Positions 32,901 to 45,492 of a DNA stretch of 64,000 nucleotides are shown piece by piece. Below the pieces are notes generated by a model, which was not told where the DNA came from, did no database searches, and saw only the letters and a list, made by a program, of their open reading frames with translations. Origin of the DNA: Siphonodentalium dalli. Lineage: Eukaryota > Mollusca > Scaphopoda > Gadilida > Siphonodentaliidae. A program made the translations under genes and the position numbers. Each line of letters starts with the position of its first letter. Within the stretch, counting starts at the first letter, position 1. The stretch covers positions 94,292,707 to 94,356,706 of the forward strand of contig CP136067.1 in assembly GCA_032622095.1 (NCBI GenBank), in the 5' to 3' direction.

Positions 32901-35900
32901 GACAATGATTTCGCTAAAGAGAGTCACTATATTTGATTGTGTGCTGAGAAATTTGATACAAAATTCATTAAAACACCTGCTTTCAGCAAATTTAATCTGT
33001 GCTAATGCATTCTTTTATTAGTGCGAGTCACATATATATAAGAGCATACATTGGCTTAGAATATTTACCTTGACCTTGTAAGCCAGTGCATTCTCTTATA
33101 TATGAGAGGCTCCCTTTGGGAGAATTATATATATATGTGAATGCATTGGCACATAGTTTTCGCAAAATTTCAGGAAGCTCCAGTCATGGATTGTTTAACA
33201 TCAATCCTGAATTTAAACCTGAATTTAAATCTGTGTATAATTATGACATCCTTCAAGTAAAACTTGACAATCAAAGATATATATAGAATAATTAGCTAAT
33301 GCCGTCTCTTGAACGGTTTATATCAATGAGGAAGATTTGGCATCTATTGGACTCAAATCTCCCTGGTGGATATAAACTGTTTAAGCAACGGCATTAACAA
33401 TGAATGAAATTCAATTTACACCCCAACATCACCCTTCTATCATGCAATAAGTTCCCCAGTTGAAGTTGGTGATGTTCACCCATTAGTCACCTCAATTAAG
33501 CATTTTATATTCTGCAAATTAGGGGATATAGAAACTGAACAGAAGGGAACAAGAGCAAACCGTCGGGGTGTGGCATAATACGCCCGTTTCTGGAGTAGAG
33601 TGGGGCATGTAGACAGAACACATATTTGAATTTGAGCTGTATACCAAATTTGGTTCAGTTCACTTGATTCAATCTAAAGTTATCATTCGGAAACCGCAAA
33701 TCAGGTAAAATCTAAGTTGAAAAAGGGGCATAACTCAGTCAAAATCATGCGGACGAAACCCATATTCGAACTTGATCTTTATTTTGGTGTGGTAAACTAA
33801 CATACCAAATTTGGTTCAGTTCACTCGATTCAATCTAAAGTTATCATCCAGAAACCAAAAGCGGACAGACGGACGACGGACGGACAACGGACAGACGGAC
33901 GGACAACCCATTTACATAATACGACCGTTTTTTCAAACGGGCGTATAAACAGTAATAATGTCCCCAGCATCTTTTAGTATATGCTACAAAATGTGTAACC
34001 ATTACGTGCAAATCTACCTAAAGGGGGATATTAAGGATGTCATGCGAAGCGTCCATACCAAATCTTGGCTCGATCTGTCATGGGGCTTAATAGCATGTAA
34101 ACTTAGTACTTACCTAAAGGGGGTAATAAGGATATTGTGCAAAGCATCCACACCACCTCGTGGCTCGGTCTGTCATGGGGCATAATAACATGTAAACTCA
34201 CCTAAAGGGGGATAATAAGGATGTCTTGCGAAGCGTCCGTACCAACTCGTGGCTTGATCTGTTGATTCTAAGCTAACTCCCGCTATCTGGGAGGAGTTAA
34301 ACTGATTGAAGAAACTCCAAATATTCTCCATTGGGTCGAGCAGCAAAACATCTGTGTCAAGGTAGAGCACTGAATCAACATTCTTCAGTATATACTACAA
34401 AAGATGAGTGAAATATCACTAAAGTACCTGAAAGTACAAGTAAAGTAAAAGAGTAGGATCTGTCTGTCCGTCCCCCCTCAGTTCGTGTTTTTCTCCCAGA
34501 CCCTGGACAGATTTCTTAGTGACTCAGTGTACCCCGGCAGATGTTATAACAGCATTAGTATTTCAAAATTTTGATTTAAAACAAATTATTATTTTTAATA
34601 ACAAGAACAATGCAAGGGAATGGCAAAATACGTAAGTGTAATTTCAACAATGGGCCATAACTCAAGTGAAAATTGGAGGCAGAACCTAAATTCGAACTTG
34701 ACTTGTTTTTTGTGCTAGCAAACCCTCATACCAAATTTCAGTCCATTCAGTTCAGACTTACTAAAGTCATCAACAGGAAACCAAAAGCGAATGGACAGAC
34801 GGACGGACATTGATTGAGCAAGGAGTTCAATCTAAACAAAAATAAAAATAAAATTCTTTAACTTTAACAGACTTGAGCTCACAGAGATAAAATTTCAATT
34901 TGAACCAAAGAAAGGAAGTTTTCAGAGTCATCACTAGCTACGAAGAGCTCAAGTGTAATAGTGCCCTGCAAATCGGGGGTTTTCATTTCAAATAGAATCA
35001 GGCAGAAGATTCAAAATTGCATCGGATCTCGAATAAAATCATTGTGTCAAGTAAACAATAAATACATGTAGTGCAGGTATGAAACAGTTAAAGACATATT
35101 ACAGACTTGTTTGGTTGTGCAAAATTGATAAGTTAGTACTCAGACACTATGCGAACAGGAGGAATGTAACAATTTAATAACATCACCGAAAATCTCAATC
35201 AAATTGACCATACCACTCAATTGTCTGAACTACACTCAATTTTATATATTTACTTCTCGATTCGGGACGCAACTAAATTAACGCAAACAAATTCGGAAAT
35301 GAGAGTTACTGCATTTAATTAATATATAAGAATGATGGTGTGTGTTTGTCAATTTGGATACAATATTTGTAACAAATAACAACTTTGAGCAAGATTAGTT
35401 TCCATTTCTATTTGATCATCTTACCGGAGTGTTTCACATCACTTTAATAGAAAACTCAAAATGGTGGCCATAATAATTCGAAACCTCACTATGATAAGAG
35501 ATCATTAATGAAATATGATTTAAATGGATCATGTTCTTATCTAATCAAAGTAATTCGACATAAAAGACACCTTCAGCAGTGACAGCCACTCCATAATACA
35601 AACTGCTAACATCATTAACAGAGGCTGCGCCACAAAAAAAAATTAATTGAGTCTCAGACAATTTTTTCTGAATCAATGAGGGAGGGAAAACTTTATATTT
35701 AGCATGGATTATAATAGCTTTCCTTGTCTAGTAATGGTCCGAAAATTTTGCATCCGCTTATTTAATCTGATGTAAAAATTATATTGTGGCACTAGTATAC
35801 CTGTATTACAAAGGGAAATATTAAGATATTAGCCATTTCATGATGCTGGTGCAGCATTAAAGATCATGTACCAATGTATTCTCTTATATATGCGAGTCTC

Positions 35901-38248
35901 CCATAGGGAGCATGGTATATAATAAGAGATTGCACTGGCTTACAAGGGTCGTGGTGGGAGATGTGCTGGTGCAGCATTAAAGATCCTGTTCCAATACATT
36001 CTCCCATAGGGAGCCTCGCATATATAAGAGAATGCACAAGCTATACAATATATTATATATTGTTAGGCCAATGTATTCTCTTATATAAGCGAGGCTCTCT
36101 ATGGGAGACTCACATATATAAGAGATTGCATTGGAACATGGTTTTCGCAAAATTTCAAGAAGCTCCAGTCATGGAAGGGTTAAGTAAACAAACAGCCGTT
36201 TGTTGAATGAATTATTTGAACATTTCCTTAGGGAACTACAGTAATGCCATAAATAATCGACTCCTTAACCGCATCAGAATTATGGGTAATTTTTCAGGAT
36301 TTAGTCGGAAATATGGCTTGTTGCCATTCATCGGAAAGCTCTGTGTGAGCTTTCTGATGAATGGCAACAAGCCATATTTCCGACTAAATCCTGAAAAATT
36401 ACCCATAATTCTGATGCGGTTAAGGAGTCAATTATTTAGGCCATTACTGTATTTGTCAGTGAGTGTTTAGTAAAGGAAGGGTTAATCAGCAGTGATAACT
36501 ATGTAACAACAGACTGAGAGATGGGTGGCATTGTCAGAACAAACAATTAGGGAAAAGAGTAAATAAAACTCCAGCGGAAAATACAACAAAGCTTTTATAG
36601 ACGACCTGTTTAATAAGAGAGCACATTGATGATTGTTTGTCTGGATATCAATGTTAGTTCAGGTGATCCTTTGACCGTGAATTAGTTTTATCTAGATCTG
36701 CCTGTGAGTGGCAAAATATAGTTGACAAGGATATCTCCCAAAACCATCAATGGACCACGAAGCAACAGATTTTATTTTATCATGCTGGCCTATTGGATTG
36801 ACCAATGAGAATGTAGATCTACTGACAGGATATGAGGGTATATTAGGTTCACTTTGATTGACACTAACCCCATATTGAAAGCCCCAGGGGGTATATGGAT
36901 TCATATGGGGTCGATAGATGCCATCTTGTTTTTATTGGAACCCTGCCGCCTCGGGGATATTTTCGGTGTATTTTGGCACCAAGAAAAGGGAAATTTGTCG
37001 GAAATCATGTTTTGCAAATTTAAAGACTAAGTACCATGTACCAAAACATGTATGTGATATACTTGAGGAATTCTAAATACTCATAAATGAATTATCAAAC
37101 TCAATTTGTTGTCCTTCTTCTGGTGATTAGCTATTGACTCAATCCGTTGACGTTCAACGACATGCTGCGTCACTGTGACGTTACATAAGTTAATGGCCAT
37201 ATGAGACATATTTAACTTACTAGATTACTGAACTTCGTACAAGAAATTAAAATTCTCACATGGAAAGCATGATAAAATCGTTACAGGACTCTTTGTTGCC
37301 GGCTACAGTGACAAATGAGGCTCAGCGAGATAAATATTGGGCGAGGCGCTACAAAAAACTTAATATCTAAATATTTCTTACATATGAATAGGAATCCTTA
37401 TGTGAATCTATTTTTATCTGTTCATCTGTCTGTGGTATGCATATATTTCCTGAATACCCCTTAAGATGAAGAATAGACCAATCCAATGTATACTTTGTTT
37501 ATTTCGATCATAATATCGTGGTGAAATCTATAGACGTAATGCAATTTGCCGTGATTGAGGGTGCCACTAACATAGACCACCTGTTTAAAGACATATTATG
37601 GACTTGTTCGAGTATGTGAAACTGGTAAGTTAGTATTCAGGCACCATGCCAACTGGAGGAATGTAACATTCTACTAACATAGCCGAAAATCTGAAGCAAA
37701 TCGACCTTACCATTCCAAAGAAAACATCGTCAAAACTACGCTCAAATCTAGATTCGGGACGCAACTATCGGCGATAAACTTATGAAAATTATTTTGCCAC
37801 CGAGAGTCACTGCATTTCATTAATATATAAGAATGACGGTGTGTGTTGTCAACTTGGATATAATATATGTAAAATATAACCACATTGAGGAAGATTATTC
37901 AACATTTTTATTTGATCACCCTACTGGAGTGTTTCACATCACTTTAATAAGAGACCACATTGATGATTGTTATTCTGGATATCATTGTTAGTTTGGGTGA
38001 TCCGTTGACCGTGATTCAGTTTGAACTACCGGTACATGCATTCGAATAGATACATGTAGTAAAGACTAGTCCAAATAGTGTAAAGTTTACTTTATCAAGG
38101 GAACCTGAGTGATCATCTTATGAACTGATTTAAAATATTTGCACCTGTCTTAAATACTTTCTACATAATTCATCAAAGAAATAGTCTGAACTGTTCATAT
38201 TCAAATGAATTCCACTGATTGATCAGTCACACCATTAGACGTAATGGT

Positions 38249-38293
<45 letters not shown>

Positions 38294-41200
38294 AATAGCA
38301 ATTTCTATTTATTTTTTGCATTTAGCTAAAATGGCTAACGGCAGCGCGAACCCTGATTATGGGAGACCTAGGATCAGATTGAAGTTCCCCAGGTGAAGTT
38401 GGTGATGTTCACCCATTAGTCATCTCGATTATGCATTTTATCTTCTACAAATTAGGGGATATAGAAACTGAACATAAGGGGAAAAAGTATCTAAAAACAA
38501 TGTTAATTTGAGACTATAGATACCGGTACTTCCCAGAAGATAAGGCCTAAGCACAATGAGGTCCACAGAGGCTGTATTTAGTGATTCAAGCCCGTTGTAT
38601 GGAGTAGCGTCAATAAATTCAGCATCTTAGGACCTCATTCTGCAAATGACAGACACACTATTTCAAGACTTGATTTTGACGTACCGGTATAAACATTCTC
38701 TGACTTGCGCAGGGTTTGAACAGCTTTCTCCATTCTTCGGGGTCGTAACCCGATGGATATTGTATATCATAGATATTGAGTTCAAGGTTATCTCTATATT
38801 TCTTTGGCCACCCTTCAACCTGGAATTGAGACAACAGTTAACATATTTGTTTGAGATTACAGTAATGGCCTAAATAATCGACTCCTTAACCTCACTGAGA
38901 GCTTTCCGATGAATGACAACAAGCCATATTTCCGACTAAATCCTGAAAAGTTAAACATTATTCTGCTGTGGTTAAGGAGGCGATTATTTAGGGCATCACT
39001 GTATGCCTATACAGTCAATTTCAGTTAATTGAATATCGCTTAACTGAATATTTCTGATATTTGCATAAAAATCACCTGTACCAAACCATTTCCTTACCTG
39101 TTTCTTACCTCTTTATTTGTTTCTAATGGTAATCTGCCCAAATCAATTGAACATTTGAATAAAAGTCGCCACTCCTTTCCAATATTTAAAAAATAATTCA
39201 AATTATTTTTGCATTCTGATTATTGTCTTCTGTGAAATCACTTCGTAAATATTTTTGAAATATTGGAAAGGAGTGGCGATATTGCTTCAAATATGTGATT
39301 GATTTGAGCAGATGTGGACGAGATAATATTTCATGATATGAAAACACAAAAGGTGAGAACATGTCACCAAGCTTGAGTTAAACATTTGCAGCTCTAAAAT
39401 TATTATTTTTTTTGGAAAACGACAAATTGTGAAAAAATGACGTATTTCAAATAAATTTTAAGTGAGTGAAGAACTTTACAGACCAGATCAGACCAGAAGC
39501 GCAATTTTTATCAAAATGGACTCCTTCAGGCTTTTAGAGGCAGAAATTCTAATTACCTCAGTGCGGCATTGTTTCTTTAGATCCTCGTCTGCAAACACGT
39601 GGAACACTAGATGACTTTTAGTGAAAATGACGGCAGATTTAAGAACCACCAACGTCTCATTCATCCTGTCACCACATGCCACCAGTACCAGATGTAGAGA
39701 TTTCTTCCTCTCTCTAGAATGAAAGTTTTGATAAAAATAAAGCACAATTTGACAGTAAACATTTTGAAGATGATTATATCTCTTTCTTTACTATTAAAAT
39801 ACTTATTGATGATTACAGGGACCAGCCGTGAGGTTTCAAATTTAGAGAAGACACATCTCCCTGTTTGGCTATTAGCAAGAAGTGGACTCTTATCAGGGAA
39901 AAGTAACAATGAATGAATTTCAATTTTCACCCCAAACTCACCCTTCTATGATTCAATAAGTATTATGCAACATCAGAGCCCATTTATAAAACCATTATAG
40001 TGAGTAAGAACACCATTATAATCTGTAAATGCACTTTAAATATGCTGTTCCGACATATGCATACTGGTATATCAGAGAGAAGTCACTTCTCCTTAAGACA
40101 ATAACAGGGAGAAGTTACACATTTTAGAGAGAAGTGTCTCCCAAGTAGTCCTCTAGGCTGATCCCTGAAAAAGTAGTTCCCTTAGGCCAAAGTGAAATAG
40201 ATCTGTGTTACTGGTGACCCGCCTGCCCTTATTCCTGCATCCCCGACCGTTTTCATTTGATTGATTTTGCAAAATTAGTATGCATCCGATTGTATTTTCC
40301 AAGTAAACGGATTCATTTCCATGTAAAACGGACACATCGCTTGCACAGTTAACCGGAAATTATACCAATTAAACTTACTTTTTTAAATAAAACAATAAAT
40401 TACACTATATTCTAATATTAGTAGTTCCCTTAGGAAATGTTCAGATTTTAAGCTGTCATTTGCTGAACTTATTATTTTCCTCCAATGAATATGTATCCTT
40501 CTGCACTTATATTATATTTTCCCTGTCCGTTACCTGCTTTTATTACTTGAACATCCCTCTAGCTGAATAATAGACCATTCCAATGTATACTTGATTAACT
40601 GAATGGGAGAATCCATTCAATATAGAAAGGGTTAAGGTAAATCTCTTCCCTGTACTTTTGTTTATATTTAACCCTTTCATTGCCAAGTCCAATTTTTGTA
40701 ACCCATATTTCCTTGATCATTTTTAAAATTTATTGATTATAATAATGTGATACATTGATAGAAAGAGCTCAAAAGAGCTCTTTCAATCAATGTATCACAT
40801 TATTATAATCAATAAATTTGAAAAATGATCAAGGAAATATGGGTTGATACAAAAATCGGACTTGGCACTGAAAGGTTTAAAGTAATAATTTGAGTAGGAG
40901 ACCAGTCAACACATCGGTGGTTTGGATTTGCTGTTGAAATTAAGAAGGAATTTCATGAGTATTCATCTAAACACTCCTTATTTTAAGTTGCATTTTCTTT
41001 TGACAAGAATGCTATGAACCCTTAAAGTCATGTGGAACACTCAGCTCGGGGTGATAGAACACTATGAAGACTAAAAGTCATGTGGAACACTCATTTCGGG
41101 GTGGTCAAACACTATGAAGACTAAAAGTCACATGAAACACTCAGATCGGTGATGGAACGATGCAAACATTTAACGACATGTAGAACACTCAGCTCGGGGT

Positions 41201-43290
41201 GATCAAACACTATGAATACTTGAAGTCATGTGGAACATTAAGATGTGTGATGGAACACTATGAACACTTAAAGTCATGTGGAACGCTCAGCTTTAGGTGA
41301 TCGAACACTATGAACACTTAGTCATGTGTAACTCTCAGATTGGTGATGGAACACTATGAACACTTAAAGTCATGTGAAACACTCAGCTCGGGGTGATCAA
41401 ACACTATGAAGACTTAGTCATGTGAAACACTCAGTTCGGGGTGATTAAATACTATGAAGACTTAATAGTCATGTGGAACATTAATTTAAGATGTGTGATG
41501 GAACACTATGAACACTTAAAGTCATGTGGAACACCCAGATCTGGGGTAATTGAACATTATGAACACTTAAAGTCACATGGAACACTCAGCTGGGTGATGG
41601 AACACTATGATCACTTAAAGTCATGTGAAACACTCATATCAGGGTGATCAAACACTATGAACACTTAAAGTCACATGGAACACTCAGATGGGTGATAAAA
41701 CACTATGGACACTTTAAGCCACATGGAACACTCAGCTTGGATTGATTGAACACTATGAACACTTTAAGTCAAGTGGAATACTCAGATGGGTGATTGAACA
41801 CTATGAACACTTCACTTAAAGTGACATGGAACACTCATAATGGTGATAGAACACTTTAAACACTTAAAGTCACATGGAACACTCAGATGGGTGATCAAAA
41901 ACTTAAAGTCATGTGTAACACACAGCTCGGGGTGATCAAATGGGAAAACAATATACAGCAGTTGGTTTCATACTTTTATATCAAATTGGCATATTATTGT
42001 ATATGAATTATATGCAGCAACTCTCATTGTAGGAATCATAGCTGTTTCATCCATAGGTGAAAATTCGCCTAAAATTAAGGCGTATATGTTCACAATTTTG
42101 AGAATTTTAGAGGTTGTGTTTTCTGAAATGGCACAATTGAGAACTTTCGTTAATATGCTACATTCTTTCAGTGTGTAAAGTGCCTGTTACTCACTTATTA
42201 GTTTGAGATAAGTACATAGTTTGTCTTTAAAGATAGTGTATCTCTTTCTATAACAAGTTATATATAGTTTCCTGGGTATAAAATAATAAATATGAATCGC
42301 TATTTTTAGAACTGAAACTCGCAGCAATGTTCAGGGCAGAGCATGAGTGAGAACTCTATCTTGTTACCACTCTTCATCAAGGCATAATGCCCTTTCGATA
42401 CAGATATTTTGCTCATCTACATCAGGAACAAACTGCTTTATTTACAAATAATATATCCAATTTTGTTTTGGTCTGTGTTGTATTCAAAGAAAAAGGTAGA
42501 TGTAGTCTTGTAATCAGAGTTTTAAAAAAAATATGTTGTTTTGTAATTTTGGCATCATCTTTTAACCCTTTACCCAACAAACCGGCCAAAACCGGCCAAA
42601 TAAAGCTTCAACAGCCTAAAATATCTTCGGTCTGTCTCAATAGAACCATACAAATATGGATATCATTGGAACCGGCTCCTTGACCACATTGTGATAGTTA
42701 CAGTTATGCCCTGTGCCAATGCATTCTCTTATATATGTGAGTCGACCATAGGTCGCCTCGCATATATAAGAGAATGCATTGGCCTAAAAAAACACTTTTT
42801 TTAACACTTTTTACCATTTTTTCTTACATTCTTTAACAATTTTATAATTTTTAATGTGTTAAGCCAATGCATTCTCTTATATATGCGAGGCGACCTATGG
42901 TCGACTCGCATATATAAGAGAATGCATTGGCACTGGGCCGCTCTGTTGGGTAAAGGGTTAAAAAATATCAAAATGGAAAAGCAAAATTTCAAGGCAGACT
43001 ACTATTCAATGGTCCGTACTCCACCAACGTCATTGGCTAGTTACTAAACAAATGTCTCACCTATTAGCTCTTTTGATTGGCTGTTCTTCGTGAGTATTTT
43101 TAGCATCGATGTGATCATTGTTACCATTCTTTCCTCGATCGTTTACGATTCTATGAGCTTGTTGAGTTTGATCATCTTTAATACCACTGACATCTGGTGT
43201 TTCTACATCTAGTTCATCCTTGTTATGAATTGCGTAGAACAAGCATACAGCGACTAAGATGATTACCGTCACACCGAGCTTGAACAACAT
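29743..43290 (-). CDS. Glucoside xylosyltransferase-like GT8 glycosyltransferase, copy A (7 exons)
   Basis: Spliced CDS, minus strand: 43290-43061, 39713-39557, 38819-38685, 34394-34202, 32226-32077, 31141-30969, 29913-29743. The total is 1209 nt, giving 402 residues; vertebrate GXYLT1/2 are about 440. All introns are GT-AG and phases agree. Residues 5-21 form a signal anchor after a short basic N-terminus, then a polar stem to about residue 80, then the catalytic domain. Recognisable blocks are VLVACGDR (~85), KLFKPCASQR (~160), YLDTD with the DxD metal motif at 187-189, FARHPYY (~230), NSGVMLMN (~242), WGDQD (274-278), WNYRTDHC (~298) and an HG block (323). Family knowledge: GXYLT enzymes transfer xylose from UDP-xylose to O-linked glucose on Notch EGF repeats in the secretory pathway. 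Substrate here is inferred from family only. An in-frame TTG lies 9 codons upstream; I chose the first ATG, which sits just before the anchor. Confidence 0.88.
30155..30968. repeat. Five partial copies of exon 6 in intron 6, copy A
   Basis: Units begin near 30155, 30291, 30482, 30655 and 30791; the true exon begins at 30955 in the same register. Each contains about 100 nt of exon 6 3' sequence plus its donor, separated by G-rich spacers (including a run of about 19 G near 30597). Some copies carry stops (for example CGA to TGA in the unit at 30791). The GTAGGT donor is kept in all. Confidence 0.88.
30969..31141 (-). CDS. Copy A exon 6
   Basis: Acceptor TTATTTTCAG, donor GAGAG|GTAGGT, 173 nt. 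Encodes CHWNYRTDHCMYKSLC and LLHGSRRVMHNAKQPVFKAV, matching the conserved C-terminal GXYLT block. Five partial copies of its 3' two thirds follow in intron 6. Confidence 0.9.
31380..31527. repeat. Dispersed repeat F5, copy A intron 5
   Basis: Same insertion as 3857-4020, slightly shorter. Confidence 0.6.
31528..31936. mobile_element. F1 element in copy A intron 5
   Basis: Counterpart of 4052-4470, with the extreme left end missing. Same shortened right hairpin. Confidence 0.7.
32077..32226 (-). CDS. Copy A exon 5
   Basis: Acceptor TTTTTTTCAG, donor CCAG|GTAAGC, 150 nt. Encodes GINSGVMLMNLTRLR and ITWGDQDLINI, both strongly conserved in GXYLT proteins. Confidence 0.92.
33000..33188. mobile_element. 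F4-type foldback, copy A intron 4
   Basis: Same as 5080-5270, so predates the duplication. Confidence 0.62.
33555..33952. repeat. Terminal-inverted repeat with GACGGACGGAC run, copy A intron 4
   Basis: ATACGCCCGTTTCTGG near the left and AAACGGGCGTATAA at the right are inverted ends. It contains GAAAAAGGGGCATAACTC modules. Not present in copy B. Confidence 0.7.
33985..34200. repeat. Tandem copies of exon 4 3' end plus donor, copy A intron 4
   Basis: Two degenerate copies (junctions near 34016 and 34112) of the last part of exon 4 with donor, before the true donor at 34200-34201. It is the shorter counterpart of the copy B array, so the amplification began before the gene duplication and continued afterwards. 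Confidence 0.8.
34202..34394 (-). CDS. Copy A exon 4 (DxD metal-binding motif)
   Basis: Acceptor CATCTTTTGTAG, donor TTTAG|GTGAGT, 193 nt. Encodes YILKNVDSVLYLDTDVLLLD followed by an ENIW...FNSSQIAG region and WYGRFARHPYYPPLG. D-T-D is the nucleotide-sugar/metal motif. Two decayed copies of the 3' part of this exon lie downstream in intron 4 (33990-34195). Confidence 0.92.
34600..34820. repeat. GGGCCATAACTC-type repeat fragment, copy A intron 3
   Basis: Same module family, ending GACAGACGGACGGAC. Confidence 0.62.
35085..35450 (+). repeat. F6 repeat, copy A intron 3
   Basis: AAAGACATATTACAGACTTG ... GTGTTTCACATCACTTTAAT. Confidence 0.6.
35825..36179. mobile_element. F4 foldback, internally duplicated
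   Basis: Contains the left half twice (35845 and 35968, ATGCTGGTGCAGCATTAAAG and a close match) and ends CCAGTCATGGAAGGG before TTAA. Confidence 0.7.
36239..36449. mobile_element. Full F2 hairpin, copy A intron 3
   Basis: TA-flanked, near-perfect arms around CTCTGTGTGAG. Lies in sequence absent from copy B. Confidence 0.87.
37586..37953 (+). repeat. F6 repeat, copy A intron 3
   Basis: TTTAAAGACATATTATGGAC ... GTGTTTCACATCACTTTAAT; second copy in the same intron. Confidence 0.6.
38249..38292. repeat. Uninterrupted run of 44 G, copy A intron 3
   Basis: 44 consecutive G between GTAATGGT and TAATAGC. Copy B has no G run at the matching place (about 11928). Confidence 0.9.
38355..38670. mobile_element. 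Truncated F1 element, copy A intron 3
   Basis: Counterpart of 11990-12305, same truncation, right end abutting exon 3. Confidence 0.65.
38685..38819 (-). CDS. Copy A exon 3
   Basis: Acceptor CTCAATTCCAG, donor CCG|GTACGT, 135 nt in phase 0 at both ends. Encodes 45 residues ending in EEWRKLFKPCASQRMFIP, which is close to the GXYLT consensus before the DxD strand. Confidence 0.88.
38860..39001. mobile_element. F2 hairpin, copy A intron 2
   Basis: Same insertion as 12491-12648; left arm mostly deleted. Confidence 0.72.
39557..39713 (-). CDS. Copy A exon 2 (start of GT8 domain)
   Basis: Acceptor CATTCTAG, donor GAG|GTAATT, 157 nt. Encodes the SLHLVLVACGDR strand, the helix NETLVVLKSAV and the FHVFADEDLK segment, matching the first beta-alpha-beta unit of GXYLT proteins. 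Confidence 0.88.
40672..40876. mobile_element. F3 foldback, longest copy (copy A intron 1)
   Basis: 205 bp with arms of about 100 bp meeting at AAAGAGCTCAAAAGAGCTCTTT, TTAA flanks. Confidence 0.8.
41022..41940. repeat. Minisatellite in copy A intron 1
   Basis: About 16 degenerate units of roughly 57 bp built on AACACTATGAACACTTAAAG, TCATGTGGAACACTCAGCTC and GGGGTGATCAAAC. Not present in copy B. Confidence 0.88.
42566..42957. mobile_element. F4-related TTAA foldback (CCCTTTACCCAACA ends), copy A intron 1/upstream
   Basis: 392 bp between TTAA sites, end pair CCCTTTACCCAACA / TGTTGGGTAAAGGG, two 32-bp palindromes with TCGACCATAGGTCG centres. Near-identical to 47346-47739. Confidence 0.83.
43061..43290 (-). 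CDS. Copy A exon 1 (signal anchor and stem)
   Basis: Starts with ATG in a basic context, then a hydrophobic run of about 17 residues (type II anchor) and a hydrophilic stem rich in D, N, Q and K. Ends at an AATAG|GTGAGA donor in phase 2. This is the uninterrupted allele of the site that carries an insertion in copy B. A hAT-like repeat lies a few tens of bases upstream, from 43325. Confidence 0.85.
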
Positions 43291-43324
43291 CCTTCGCCTT
43301 CTGATACTGTGAATCAAATAGAGC

Positions 43325-43690
43325 CAAACCTGAGTTTAGTTTGCCTGTCATTTGCAGAATGATGTCCCCAGAGGGTGAATTTAGTGATGCTATCCCTCTG
43401 GTGACCTCATTCTGCTTAGGCCTCATCTGCTATGGGAGACGTACATAAGACTCAGATTGAAGTTCCCAAATGGGAAATATTGTTATGTACACCCATTGGG
43501 AGCCTCGATTATGCAATGTGACGTCTGCCAATTTGGGGATATGGAGAAACTAAACTAAACAAGAAATAGAATCTATGTGAAGAAATTTCTATAGAAACTT
43601 GATAATAAAAACAACTTTTCAGAGAAAAAGAGGCCTAAGCAGAATGAGGTCCCCAGAGGGTGAATTTATTGATGCTAGCCTGAGGCTTGC
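43325..43690. mobile_element. Truncated F1 element upstream of copy A exon 1
   Basis: AAACCTGAGTTTAGTTTGCC start; the right hairpin is cut after its first arm. Absent at the matching place in copy B (around 15250), so it is a post-duplication insertion close to the start codon and possibly in the promoter or 5' UTR. Confidence 0.7.
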
Positions 43691-43939
43691 ACATGTATCA
43701 TAATTAAATATCATTGCCTAAAGTAAATAATAACACGTGCCCGCCTAGAGTATCCCCGCCAAGGTGGCTTTCCGCTAAAGGTATATTAATTTTATGATAT
43801 TGCTTAATTTCGAAGATGTCTTAATCTGGCCTGTGATAACTAAAATCAGTTCATATTTATTTGAGTTATCTAGCCGGACAAGGCAAAATTGCAAAACAAT
43901 TGACAACCTATAGTCGATAACTGAGACAAATTGCATTAT

Positions 43940-44550
43940 GGCAAACATCCATACCAAATTTCATTCAGATCTGACAACCCATGGCTGGGATATCTGCTTG
44001 AACAGTCAAAAAAAATTTGATTTACATATAAAGAATGATAACTCTAAAATGGAAAAGTGAACATCATTTGCCCCTATTCTGTAAGTAATCATGATGATGA
44101 AGCTCCATACTAAATTTCTTTTAAATCCTATATCCATTGGTTGAGATATATGCAAGGATGGACAAAAACAAACACAATTCCAGATAAACAAGATGGCTGC
44201 TGGCGTTCATTTGTTAAAAAAAAATTTGAAAAATAAAATTGACACATCCCAACTAGAGACCACCCAAAAGATCCATATGAAGTTTGGTGATGATTGGATG
44301 AGGGATGTGGCCAATAGCTTACATTTTCACAAGTCTTATTTACACAATAAGGGCAGTAACTCTGGAAAAATATCAATGGACAAATCCCGCTGTTTGTAAA
44401 TACTCTTTCCGCCCATGTTGCTTCATCAATATACTGAAGATCATTAACTTTTGACAGACGATGACAAAGAAATAGAACTTCAAAGTTGTTATGGACGGCA
44501 GGACCGATTCACGGACTGACAGACAGACCAATAACATAAGATGTTCCATT
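43940..44550. repeat. GGGCAGTAACTC-type repeat
   Basis: Two or more degenerate modules ending ACGGACTGACAGACAGAC. Part is also found at 15590-16140 upstream of copy B. Confidence 0.55.
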
Positions 44551-44559
44551 TAAAAATAA

Positions 44560-45490
44560 AAACGATTCGAGTCGAGGAACCCACCTATCAAAGCTCAGAG
44601 ATCAATTTTTTTAATTTATTTTTCGAGATATGTACTTATTTTTGGCCTTATTTGTGGTAATACGGCAAATTTTGTGATATTCAAGTGATAATAGGGCCAT
44701 ATTTCATTGAACAACATGTTGATAAATAAAATGTTTTGGGAAATGTTATACCATAGTTGACAGTAGTTAGCGTATTTTGAAGAAATGTTGTTGTTGTTGT
44801 TGTTGTAACTTGATCATATGGGGACCGTCTGATCTGATTGAGAACCTTAATAAAAGAATGTAATTTGTGCTGGAAAATTGTAAGCATCCATTGTGTAAAG
44901 AACTAGTATAAACTTTTTGGGCCAGATGATTTTTTATGTCATGTGACATGTCAAATCCTCAGCTGACCAGCTATCTCTAACACTGTGTCCTATTTACCAT
45001 TGACTTCTCCCTGCTTGAGTGATAACCTGCATATACTAACATTTGTATTAATTGGGCTGGTTCTTCAAGGTAACAGTGCTTACAAACTATCATTCTTTTA
45101 ACAGTCTTGAAGCAGCATTGCTCTCTGTTAAATACTCATTTCAGCCTTTCGCTAGTTCAGATCATGTACATTTTATGGCAATTAATCATTTCCAATATTG
45201 TTTTTTATACTTGCTAAGAACACTCTTCACAAAATTTCCCTAAAGTATTCTTTTTGACATTTTTATTGTCATATAATATGCTAGGTGTGGTCTTCAGATA
45301 GTACAGATGCCTTCATGTGGTGTACTAGCTTAACAATTAAGTAGTAAACTTTCCACCTCCTAGGTGTGGAAACCCCTTAAAAAGGACATTATCCTGAGAC
45401 ATATTAAACAAGACTCCATTCCCATGAAGTTTAAACAAGAATCTCTGCCCATGTAATTTAGAAGCCACATAACTTCATACAAATTTATTT
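44560..45490. other. No gene recognised
   Basis: AT-rich, a (GTT)n microsatellite at about 44788-44806; no supported exon. Confidence 0.5.
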
Positions 45491-45492
45491 AA

